Source: Opitutaceae bacterium (GTDB lineage: Bacteria; Verrucomicrobiota; Verrucomicrobiia; Opitutales; Opitutaceae). Taken from it: a DNA stretch of 50,598 nt. The DNA lies in the NCBI GenBank assembly GCA_028281165.1, contig JANQKI010000191.1:1-50598 (forward strand). The letters are read 5' to 3'. The notes beneath the pieces were generated by a model that saw nothing but the letters and a program-made list of their open reading frames with translations, searched no databases and was not told the DNA's origin. Position 1 is the stretch's first letter. Each line of letters begins with the position of its first letter. A program made the translations under genes and the position numbers. Shown piece after piece: positions 32,015-39,961 of the stretch.

Positions 32015-33508
32015 CTACTCTTCCCAGTAGCGTTCGGTGATGATTTTTTTCTCGGTGTAGAAGTTCACGACCTCTTTGCCTTGAGCTTTGATGTCGCTGA
32101 AGATCGAGCCCTTCACTCCTCCAAAAGGCAGATGGGCGACGGGCGCGGGGATGCCTACGTTGATGCCAATCATGCCAGCTTGGGCTTCGAGCTTGAATTT
32201 GCGAGCATGGTAGCCGCTTTGGGTGTAGATCGACGCGCCGTTGCCAAATTCGTGGTCATTGACCATTTGAATCGCTTCATCCAATGAATCCGCTTTCATG
32301 ATACAGACGACGGGCCCGAAGATTTCGATCTTGTGGATAGTCATTTCCGGAGTGACCCCATTGAAAACGGTGGGAGCGATAAAATGGCCCTTTTCGCACC
32401 CTTCCGGTGGGGTGAATGCGCGACCATCGACTACGAGATTGGCTCCTTCGGATATTCCCTTGTCGATGAGGTCCAGTATGCGTTGCTTCGCTTTGCTGGA
32501 TACGACCGGACCCATGACGAGAGGGTCATTGGCGAAGTTTGGATCCAGCACGTCGCCCATAACGATTTCTCTAGCGGCTTGTATGAATTTTTTCGTGACA
32601 AGATTATACATTTCCTCTCCAACGCCTACGAGAACTGAAGAGGCCATGCAGCGCTGACCCGCGCAGCCGAAACAAGAGGTCAGCATGTTAGCGATCATAG
32701 CATCGACATTGGCATCCGGCATGGCGACGAGGTGGTTTTTGGCTCCGCCAAGGGCTTGAAAGCGTTTGCCATTCGCAGCGCAGGTCGCGGCTACATGCCT
32801 TGCCGTTGTAGAGGATCCAACGACTGATACGCCTACGACCTTGGGGTGAGCCATGAAGGCTTCGCCAACAGTTTTATCTCCGTTCACGAGATTGAAAACG
32901 CCTTCAGGAAGGCCGCATTGGTCAATGAGCTCCGCCATTGCTTGCATGGTCATGGGTACCTGCTCGGAGGGTTTGATGACGAAAGTGTTTCCCGAGGCGA
33001 GGGCATAGGGAAGAAACCAAAATGGAACCATGCCAGGAAAATTAAAGGGAGCGATCATGGCGAAAACGCCTAGTGGAAGCTTGAGCACTTCACTGTCTAT
33101 TCCAGCGGCTGCTCCGACCAGCTTGTCGCCTTGCTGGAGGATCGGCATGCCGGAGGCTGCTTGGCAGTTTTCGCGCATGCGCTTGACCTCTGCGATAGAA
33201 TCGGGGAGTGATTTGCCGAGCTCTTCGGCAATGCTGCGGACAATGCGGTCCTCGTTTTGGCCGATGAGTTCGGCGAGCTTGAAGATCGGCTGTGCTCGGC
33301 GCGAGGCAGCTGTCTGGCCCCAGTCTTTGAAAGCTTCGTGGGCGGCCTCGATGGCTCTGTTGGCTTCGGCAGCTGTGGAAAGCGGAACGCGAGCGAAGGT
33401 TTCGCCCGTACAGGGATTTTCTACATCGAGCATCGATTCGTACTCAGGATCAATCCATCTTCCGGATACGTAATTTTGAGCAGTTTTGCGATTGGTTGCG
33501 GTTGTCAT
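32015..33508 (-). CDS. mmsA: Methylmalonate/malonate-semialdehyde dehydrogenase (CoA-acylating)
   Basis: 497 residues, the usual family length. It oxidises malonate or methylmalonate semialdehyde to acetyl- or propionyl-CoA with NAD and CoA. Diagnostic features are APFNFPGMVPFWFLPYAL (about 153-170), QALGGAKNHLVAMPDA (251-266) and the nucleophile Cys287 in GCAGQRCMA. The general-base Glu of ordinary aldehyde dehydrogenases is replaced by the GGAKNH stretch, as expected for the CoA-dependent members. It lies 46 bp downstream of the transketolase gene. It is the likely last carbon step of the cluster, feeding central metabolism. The family is sure; the physiological substrate is inferred. Confidence 0.93.
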   Translation of the reverse strand: MTTATNRKTAQNYVSGRWIDPEYESMLDVENPCTGETFARVPLSTAAEANRAIEAAHEAFKDWGQTAASRRAQPIFKLAELIGQNEDRIVRSIAEELGKSLPDSIAEVKRMRENCQAASGMPILQQGDKLVGAAAGIDSEVLKLPLGVFAMIAPFNFPGMVPFWFLPYALASGNTFVIKPSEQVPMTMQAMAELIDQCGLPEGVFNLVNGDKTVGEAFMAHPKVVGVSVVGSSTTARHVAATCAANGKRFQALGGAKNHLVAMPDANVDAMIANMLTSCFGCAGQRCMASSVLVGVGEEMYNLVTKKFIQAAREIVMGDVLDPNFANDPLVMGPVVSSKAKQRILDLIDKGISEGANLVVDGRAFTPPEGCEKGHFIAPTVFNGVTPEMTIHKIEIFGPVVCIMKADSLDEAIQMVNDHEFGNGASIYTQSGYHARKFKLEAQAGMIGINVGIPAPVAHLPFGGVKGSIFSDIKAQGKEVVNFYTEKKIITERYWEE

Positions 33509-33554
33509 TTTTTGGAGGAGAACGGTTGATTGTCCGTCTAAAAGTCTGGTCGGG

Positions 33555-35609
33555 CTAAAGTCTAATCTCCGATAGAATTCGTTTCGCTATGCTTTCGGCG
33601 TCTAGCCCGAATTGCCTGGTTAGTTCTACGTAGGTTCCGGAGTGAATGTAGCTGAGCGCGCCTTTTGATCCTCTCGTATTTATGGCGTGGAGACGCGTGG
33701 TATCGACTCTGTCGAGGTCTTCAATGAGGGTTTTGCGGAAGGCGTCCCAAATCCACCCGTTGTTTTGTTCGGCTATCAATAGCGGCTGTTCCGATTGATA
33801 GAGCTCGATAAGACTTTCGCGATCAATAGAAGGCATATCGACAACGCTTGCCGCTACTCCCTGGTTCAAAAGAATTTCTGCTGCCGCGAGCGCTTCGTGG
33901 GTGCCGCGTCCGCTCGAAATGATGGTGATTTGGCTATTTTCCGCTTGTTTGAGGGTGTAGGCTTTGCCGTAGCCGAAAGCGAAATCGCTGTCATAAATCG
34001 CTGTTGAGGCGGCTCTTAGAACACGCAGATAGACGATACCCCGATTGCCCTGCATAATCCATTCGATGATGGAAAGCAGAAGTCGCGGACAGGAAACATC
34101 AATTACCTTTACGTGCGCTAAGGAACTGAATACATGAGCGTCGTCATTGCCCATGTGGGTTGCTCCATTCGTTTGCGTTTCGAAATTCGATGCGGTAGCG
34201 AGGAAAGTCAGATCCAATCCATGACCTTCGCTGAGCCAGCCATCTTTCGCTTCGATAGCCTCGAGCCGTTCCTGATGTCCGATCGCTATGCGTCGCAGGA
34301 CCTTCCAGTCAAAGAAAGGACAAAAGGTGCTGACCCATGTGTTTAGCCCTAACGAGGCAAAGGCTTCCCCGATCAGCATCATGTTCGCTTCGGCTACGCC
34401 TACATTAAGCGCTTTGCGCTGGTCGACCCAGCTGACGCCTGCGAAGAGCCCGCTTGTAGAAGAAAGATCTGAATCAATCGAGGCGACTTTTTCGCTGATG
34501 GCATAGACTTTCATGGCTTCGCGCACGATGTCTGCCGTAGCGTGACTCTCGCCGAACGCAATCTCTGGCAACTTGCTCTTCGAAATTTCGACCTTCTTGT
34601 TTCTGATCGGGGCTCTCTTGGCGATTGGCGATGATAAACGCCTTTCGACGGAGTCGCCTATATTCAAGTTCATCGCATGGGCATCTGAAATGAGGCCTTC
34701 TTGTTCCTTTGCCGAAAGCTGGTGGAAGGCTTCAAGAAAACCCGTTTCACGCCGCTTGCGTAGAGAGCTCTGGAGCGCATTTTCCTGATCCAGGAGCGCA
34801 TCGTCGATCGCCACCTTGTGCTTGTTCATGAAGGAAGAGAATCCACCATGGCCTTTGGTCGTTTGGCAGATGATGGCGGTTGGACGTCCATCCCTTTGTC
34901 CGAATTTGAACTCTGCTAGCGCGTCGTATACGGCATCGAATTTGGTTGCGTCGACGAGCATAGCTTTCCAGCCAAAGCCTTCGAAGGCGGCGACGATATT
35001 ATTGTAGGGGAAGAGCAAACGGTCGACAATATCAAGCTGTCCTCCATTGTGGTCGACCAGAGTGCAAAGATTGTCGAGTTTCTTGTATCCGGCGAACATG
35101 ACCGATTCCCAGATGGCCCCCTCCTGTAGTTCGCCGTCACCAGTCATCGAATACACGTCGAAATGCGGGGAGTCTTGACCGACTATAGCGTAGCCTTGGG
35201 CAACGCCGAGTCCCTGGCCCATGGGTCCGGTGGCTATGTGAGCGCCGGGGAGAATGGGGCCTGGATGACCATTTAGAATACTGCTGGCCGAGCGCGAATT
35301 CTTAAGAAGCTCTCGATCGAAATAGCCGAGATCCGCATAGATCGAAGCCATTGCGGCTACGGCGTGGCCTTTGCTGAGGACAAACATGTCTTGGCCTAGC
35401 TTAGTGGGATTCTCGATGTCGATATCGATGAAGCCGCCGTAAAACAAGGCAGTCAGGGGCGTGATAGCTGAAAACGCCCCGCCCGCATGAAGGCCTCGGT
35501 CGATCGCATGGCGACATTGATGGAGCGTATCCAATCGCATGTCGGAGTCCTTGATCTCCAACAGGCGTAGAAGCGCGACTCGCATCTGATAATTCGTTCG
35601 AAATGTCAT
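33555..35609 (-). CDS. Transketolase-like enzyme (single-chain, atypical)
   Basis: 684 residues with both transketolase halves in one chain. The thiamine diphosphate motif is GDGELQEGAIWES followed by VDHNG. SKGHA and NGHPG carry active-site His residues, and NVGVAEANM carries the Glu that activates the cofactor. The second half has a longer, divergent segment before GATHMGNDD. It would transfer a two-carbon unit between sugar phosphates, or act on an unusual ketose of this pathway. Its ATG lies 1 bp after the stop of the cupin gene, so the two are surely co-translated, an uncommon pairing. It is unlike the housekeeping enzyme in details and is probably pathway-specific. Confidence 0.9.
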   Translation of the reverse strand: MTFRTNYQMRVALLRLLEIKDSDMRLDTLHQCRHAIDRGLHAGGAFSAITPLTALFYGGFIDIDIENPTKLGQDMFVLSKGHAVAAMASIYADLGYFDRELLKNSRSASSILNGHPGPILPGAHIATGPMGQGLGVAQGYAIVGQDSPHFDVYSMTGDGELQEGAIWESVMFAGYKKLDNLCTLVDHNGGQLDIVDRLLFPYNNIVAAFEGFGWKAMLVDATKFDAVYDALAEFKFGQRDGRPTAIICQTTKGHGGFSSFMNKHKVAIDDALLDQENALQSSLRKRRETGFLEAFHQLSAKEQEGLISDAHAMNLNIGDSVERRLSSPIAKRAPIRNKKVEISKSKLPEIAFGESHATADIVREAMKVYAISEKVASIDSDLSSTSGLFAGVSWVDQRKALNVGVAEANMMLIGEAFASLGLNTWVSTFCPFFDWKVLRRIAIGHQERLEAIEAKDGWLSEGHGLDLTFLATASNFETQTNGATHMGNDDAHVFSSLAHVKVIDVSCPRLLLSIIEWIMQGNRGIVYLRVLRAASTAIYDSDFAFGYGKAYTLKQAENSQITIISSGRGTHEALAAAEILLNQGVAASVVDMPSIDRESLIELYQSEQPLLIAEQNNGWIWDAFRKTLIEDLDRVDTTRLHAINTRGSKGALSYIHSGTYVELTRQFGLDAESIAKRILSEIRL

Positions 35610-35610
35610 G

Positions 35611-36015
35611 CTAGCTTAATAATTCGTCGCCGTATTCGACATTCTCGTACGTTCGGTAGGTCTCCGGAGTTGAGGCGGGCGAGAAAAAGCAGGCGAGCTC
35701 GACAGGCTCTTCGCTGACATTGCGGGTCATGTGGACATCGTCTTCCTGCATGACGACTGCATCGCCTTGCTGGAGGCGCTGCGTTTCCTTTTGACCTGAG
35801 TTTAAGGAGTAGAATTCAACTTCGCCGTTGAGCACGTAAATGAGCTCCTCCGCGCCGGGATGGGAGTGCGCCGGATTGACCGTTTCGCCTGGTTTGATGC
35901 GCACGACGCACATGGAGAGTTTTTCCGCGTTGCCTTGAGTCGGCGAGGCCATAATCCACATGTCTCGACCAGGAAGGTTGAGCGGTTCGATCTTGTCTCG
36001 TTTTAGGATGTGCAT
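35611..36015 (-). CDS. Small cupin protein
   Basis: 134 residues, single cupin domain. Metal ligands His50, His52 and Glu57 lie in AHSHPGAEELIYVLNGEV, and His95 (EDDVHMTRNV) completes the site. The fold is common to sugar isomerases, epimerases and dioxygenase-like proteins. Translational coupling to the transketolase suggests it acts on the same substrate, perhaps as an isomerase. The specific reaction is not known. Confidence 0.85.
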   Translation of the reverse strand: MHILKRDKIEPLNLPGRDMWIMASPTQGNAEKLSMCVVRIKPGETVNPAHSHPGAEELIYVLNGEVEFYSLNSGQKETQRLQQGDAVVMQEDDVHMTRNVSEEPVELACFFSPASTPETYRTYENVEYGDELLS

Positions 36016-36087
36016 GGGGAAGAAATTGTGAATGAGGAATGGTGAAGGGTGAAAGGGGCAGCGGCTTCGGCGATACCGCCCTGCCTT

Positions 36088-37137
36088 TTATGGCTTGATG
36101 GCCACTTTGATGGCTCCGTCTTGGCGTTTGTTGAAAATGTCCAGGGCTATGCCGAATTCGGCTAAAGGAAAGCGATGGGTCATGAGAGGGTGGAGATCGA
36201 CTCGATCTGCAGCGAGGAGCGAGAGAGCTTCCTCCGCCGTGTTTGGATTGGCTCGGTCGCCAATGATTTCCACTTCATCCAGAACAACGCGTTTCATGGG
36301 GATGAGAGGATCTTCGTGGGGTATTCCAATAACCGATACGACGCCTCCTTTGCTGGCCGCTAGGCATGCCTGGCGAATCGAGTCTACCGTGCCGGCACAC
36401 TCGAGTACGCGGGGGGCGCCTAGGCCATTCGTCAGCTCCATCACTCTCTTGACGACATCCGTTTCGCGATAGTTGATGGTTATGGCTCCCAGCTCTTCGG
36501 CTTTGGACAGCCGTTCGCCGCCTCCAGCCATGATGATGCGTCCTGCTCCCAGGGCTTTTGCGCAAAGCAGGGCCATTAATCCTTGGGGGCCCGATCCGAG
36601 GATAAGTATATCTTCGCCCGGTTTCAGCCGAGAACGCTTGACGGTGTAAAGAGCGATGCTGAGGGGATCGACGCAAGCCGAGTATTCGAGATCCATGTCG
36701 TCAGGAATTTGATACACGCTTTTGATCGATGTCTTCATCAATTCCGCGTAGGCTCCTGGAGTATAGTGACCGTATTGACGATGTCCGCGATCTTCGTATC
36801 CGTAATTCAGGCACAAATTGTATCTGCCTGTCATGCAGTTCCGGCAAACGCCGCAGCCGCAATGGGAAATCGCGCAAACGCGATCGCCTTCTTTCCAGCC
36901 TAGGCTCGCGGCTCGAGTTCCCGTTTCGACGACGGTGCCCGACCATTCGTGTCCTGGAACGAAAGGAAAGGATTTAGGCCAGAATCCAGGAAAGTCTCCC
37001 GCGATAATATGCGGATCGGTACCGCAGATAAAGGTTGTATCCACTTTGCAGATGACTTCCTCTGGCTCAAGATCGCTGGGTTCGGGAATATCTTGAATCG
37101 AGAATTCGTTGGGAGCTGTTAGGACGAGTGCCTGCAT
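36088..37137 (-). CDS. Zinc-dependent alcohol/polyol dehydrogenase (MDR family)
   Basis: 349 residues. The catalytic zinc site is Cys38, His63 and Glu64 (PGHEWSG). The structural-zinc lobe has four Cys in CGCGVCRNCMTGRYNLC. The Rossmann motif GSGPQGLMAL is followed by acceptor-binding sequence. This pattern is typical of sorbitol/threonine-dehydrogenase-like enzymes that oxidise a secondary alcohol with NAD. In the cluster it probably oxidises the incoming polyol or sugar, the usual first step. It lies between the cyclase-family hydrolase gene (84 bp) and the cupin gene (72 bp). Confidence 0.93.
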   Translation of the reverse strand: MQALVLTAPNEFSIQDIPEPSDLEPEEVICKVDTTFICGTDPHIIAGDFPGFWPKSFPFVPGHEWSGTVVETGTRAASLGWKEGDRVCAISHCGCGVCRNCMTGRYNLCLNYGYEDRGHRQYGHYTPGAYAELMKTSIKSVYQIPDDMDLEYSACVDPLSIALYTVKRSRLKPGEDILILGSGPQGLMALLCAKALGAGRIIMAGGGERLSKAEELGAITINYRETDVVKRVMELTNGLGAPRVLECAGTVDSIRQACLAASKGGVVSVIGIPHEDPLIPMKRVVLDEVEIIGDRANPNTAEEALSLLAADRVDLHPLMTHRFPLAEFGIALDIFNKRQDGAIKVAIKP

Positions 37138-37221
37138 GGAGAATGGCGAATCGGAAAGAGTGGAGTGTGAAATGGATTGGGGATTGGTCGCTGCGGTCCG
37201 CCCGGCGGTCAGACCCTACCT

Positions 37222-38046
37222 TTAGTCGTTTTCGGTGATGGCGACTGCGCGGATAGGGGAGCCGCAGCCGTTCTTTATTTTCAGAGGAAGACCGACGAAG
37301 AAGAATTCTCGTTTTGGGATGAGGTCGATGTTACGCAAGCTCTCCATGTTGAGAATGCCTCGCTCGCGGCACATGATGTGGGCGGGCTGTATCATTCTGG
37401 TGGTTACTTCGTGGTAAGAATCGATGCTAAATGCGTCAGCTCCTATGGCGATAACGCCGTTGTCAGCCAACCAATGACTCGATTCTTCGTCTATGCCTGG
37501 GTAGTCCTTAATGTATTCGAAGGGCGAATCGTATTTTTCGTACTGACCACTGCAAAAAAGAAATACGGAGTTTGGCTTGAGGCGGAGACTATGCTCCGCC
37601 ATCTGCTCCTCGATTTCCGGTTTCGTGATATAGCTGTTTGGCTGCTTGTGGCGGAAATCTAGCCAAATGCCAGGAGCCATGTGCCAGGAGAGAGGAGTCT
37701 GGTCGATTGGACGGGCGCCTTGCTCTGGCACGACATGGCTGATACTGTCGCAGTGGGTGGAAGTATGACCGCAGATGGTGAAAGCCATTACCTCGTAGGA
37801 ATAGGGTGGCTTTGTCAGACCGAACTTCTGGGTCTCCTCGTGAGTAAGGTGTTGCCAGACGATGGTGCGTTGGTGTCCCTTGAAGGTCGGATTGTCATTG
37901 GCGACGTTGTTGGCGAGATCCGTGACCGTGTATTTCTTGCCGAAGAATTCGATTGTGTCATGGATTTTTGGATGCGGACAGTCCACCATTTGGGGATAGA
38001 TGTCCTTTAACTTGGCTTCGTCTTCAGGGGTCCAGTCGGAACGCAT
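37222..38046 (-). CDS. Cyclase-family metal-dependent hydrolase (kynurenine-formamidase-like)
   Basis: 274 residues. The signature is GHTSTHCDSISH, with metal ligands His94, His98, Asp100 and His104 in the order typical of PF04199. Members hydrolyse amides, esters or lactones. In this gene set, lactone hydrolysis after a dehydrogenase step is plausible. It is the first gene of the minus-strand cluster, its start facing the AraC regulator 387 bp away. The family is clear and the reaction inferred. Confidence 0.88.
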   Translation of the reverse strand: MRSDWTPEDEAKLKDIYPQMVDCPHPKIHDTIEFFGKKYTVTDLANNVANDNPTFKGHQRTIVWQHLTHEETQKFGLTKPPYSYEVMAFTICGHTSTHCDSISHVVPEQGARPIDQTPLSWHMAPGIWLDFRHKQPNSYITKPEIEEQMAEHSLRLKPNSVFLFCSGQYEKYDSPFEYIKDYPGIDEESSHWLADNGVIAIGADAFSIDSYHEVTTRMIQPAHIMCRERGILNMESLRNIDLIPKREFFFVGLPLKIKNGCGSPIRAVAITEND

Positions 38047-38433
38047 AGCTGATTGGTAGGGAAGATTGGAGGTCGAAATCCTTTCGAAGGGAGCAGAGCT
38101 TCCGAATGCCTCGGAAGCTCGCGTATTGAACGTATGCAGTCAGCGTGATCGGAGCCGCTTTATATGTCGCGTATTAAGCATCGGGGATGATCCATAAGCA
38201 ACTCTCCAGCTAGGAAACATAGTATTACCCGTAAAATTCTGCCAGAGCAAATCTTGAAGTATGTCGCGACCGTAAGGGAATGATCAAGCTTATGAAACTA
38301 AGCGTTGTTTTTATAAATTCCGTCAACCTTAGTATTATTCGCGCTCTCCGTGATGGATACGCGCGCTGTGCAAAATCAAAAGAAAACTTTGCGAGCGGCA
38401 TGTTAAGCTAACATTGCTGATAGATCGAGAGCT
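38047..38433. promoter_or_regulatory. Divergent control region of catabolic cluster and AraC gene
   Basis: 387 bp between divergent starts with no gene. It holds two copies of TATGTCGCG (38163-38171 and 38260-38268), two copies of TAGTATTA (38220-38227 and 38330-38337), spaced 97 and 110 bp, and one TACCCGTA. Direct repeats of this kind can be AraC-type half-sites, but none can be proven by eye. Confidence 0.45.
38224..38235. promoter_or_regulatory. Candidate operator ATTACCCGTAAA in divergent promoter region
   Basis: Third copy of the TAC-nn-GTA layout. Its complement contains TACGGGTA, as do the sites before the TonB receptor and the LacI gene. It lies 178 bp before the cyclase-family gene. 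Confidence 0.4.
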
Positions 38434-39738
38434 ATGGATGACCGAGTGCTAGTTTTGAAGTTGATTGCTCATATCGAGCAGAATCTCACCGAAAATATCG
38501 GGACGCAGAGTCTCGTCGATTACTCGGGTTATTCGATGAATCGGCTGCGGCAGAAGTTCTTCGCCGTGACGGGCGATACGCCTAGCGGCTATTTGCGCAA
38601 ACGTCGTTTGACTGAGGCTTCCAAGGAAATTCTCGATGGCGCGAAGATTGTCGATGTGAGCCTGAAGTACGGCTTTAGCTCGCAGGACAACTTCACGACC
38701 TCGTTTCGTTCCTACTTTGGAGTCACGCCCAAAGAGATCTACAACATGAACCAAAAGTACAAAACCTTCATCGGAAGAATGAGAGAGCCTTACAATATCA
38801 TGGAGATCACGGGACTGAAACAAGCGAACTATGACACGACTTTAATGGGTTGTATAAAGGGCGCTGCAGACTACTTCGATTTGGATTTCACACCAGCCAT
38901 GCTGTATGGACTAACGGGGCATGCGTTCCTTATCAATGTTCACAAGGAAATATGCTGTAGCGGTCCTTATGTCTGGAAGCGAGAGGGTTTTCAGGCCTGT
39001 TTGCGAAATGTAGGGATTGAATGGGTACATAATCCGGTTGGAAAGGATTCCTCCAATGAAGAACGAAAAGCGATGGAGAGAATGATGCGAAAAAACTTGG
39101 AGTCCGGTGGTCTAGGCATGCTTGGTTTTCTGGAATTCCAATTGTTTAGCGGTTATGACGAGGAGGGATTCCATTTTCTGCAGCCTTGGGAGTCTGATTG
39201 TCCCGTGACTATCAGCAACTTGAGCTACAATACCTGGACTGAGTGTTTGGACAGAGAAGGCTTTGCGGTCTTTTCTACCTTGACCAAAGTCTCGTTGAAA
39301 AAGGATGTCATCGAAATGGTAAAAGACGCCTTGACTTACGCTCTTGAATTCTATCGCGAGCCCGAAAAGCATCGAGCCGGTGGTCACTTGAACAAATCTT
39401 ACAAGATGGGATTTGGCGCCTACGAAAATTGGATACAGGGCGTGAAGGACGGTTTCGGAGATAAGCATTGCAACTTGGTGAACGGAAATATGTACGCCGA
39501 TTGTCGCCGTATGGGATCCCTATTCTTCGATGAGCTACAGGAAATTTTGGATACGAAGCGAGCGAAGGACGTTTCCAGCGAACTATCAGATCTGTACCAG
39601 CGAATGAGCGACAATTTCGACCATATCAAAGAGCTAGAACTCGATCCGAAGCGGAAGATAGAGCTGCTCGAGGAGAATTTGGAGATGGAGCATGAGGCCG
39701 AGCCGAGGATGGACGAGCTTTTGCGGATCGCAAGTTGA
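38434..39738 (+). CDS. AraC-family regulator with a long C-terminal sensor-like domain
   Basis: 434 residues with the AraC DNA-binding domain at the N-terminus (about 5-104: SLVDYSGYSMNRLRQKF, then DVSLKYGFSSQDNFTTSFR). This is the reverse of the usual AraC order. The long C-terminal part has TGHAFLINVHKEICCSGPYV near 161-180, somewhat like the cysteine-containing N-terminal fold of BtrH-type proteins; this match is tentative. A charged helical tail (ELDPKRKIELLEENLEMEHE) may oligomerise. It is divergent from the catabolic cluster and is its likely local regulator. Confidence 0.82.
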   Translation: MDDRVLVLKLIAHIEQNLTENIGTQSLVDYSGYSMNRLRQKFFAVTGDTPSGYLRKRRLTEASKEILDGAKIVDVSLKYGFSSQDNFTTSFRSYFGVTPKEIYNMNQKYKTFIGRMREPYNIMEITGLKQANYDTTLMGCIKGAADYFDLDFTPAMLYGLTGHAFLINVHKEICCSGPYVWKREGFQACLRNVGIEWVHNPVGKDSSNEERKAMERMMRKNLESGGLGMLGFLEFQLFSGYDEEGFHFLQPWESDCPVTISNLSYNTWTECLDREGFAVFSTLTKVSLKKDVIEMVKDALTYALEFYREPEKHRAGGHLNKSYKMGFGAYENWIQGVKDGFGDKHCNLVNGNMYADCRRMGSLFFDELQEILDTKRAKDVSSELSDLYQRMSDNFDHIKELELDPKRKIELLEENLEMEHEAEPRMDELLRIAS

Positions 39739-39961
39739 GAAAAATCTCTATGTTACGAGAATGGTAGAATCGGAGAGCTAAGCCAGCACTCCACAATATT
39801 GTTCCCGAAGAATGTGAAGAAGGCAACTAGCTCGAAAGTGACGCTATATCTAAACGATTAAGATTACTATAGGTTTTGTATATAATCGATAATTTGATTG
39901 CGGTCGCTATAGAGATTATCTAGAATGAAATCCATTGAAAGGGGTTTCAGATGCTACACAT

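Noticed and set aside
39739-39961. Possible small gene between the AraC and STAND genes
   Set aside because: The short frames here overlap the AraC 3' end on the opposite strand and have no start context.
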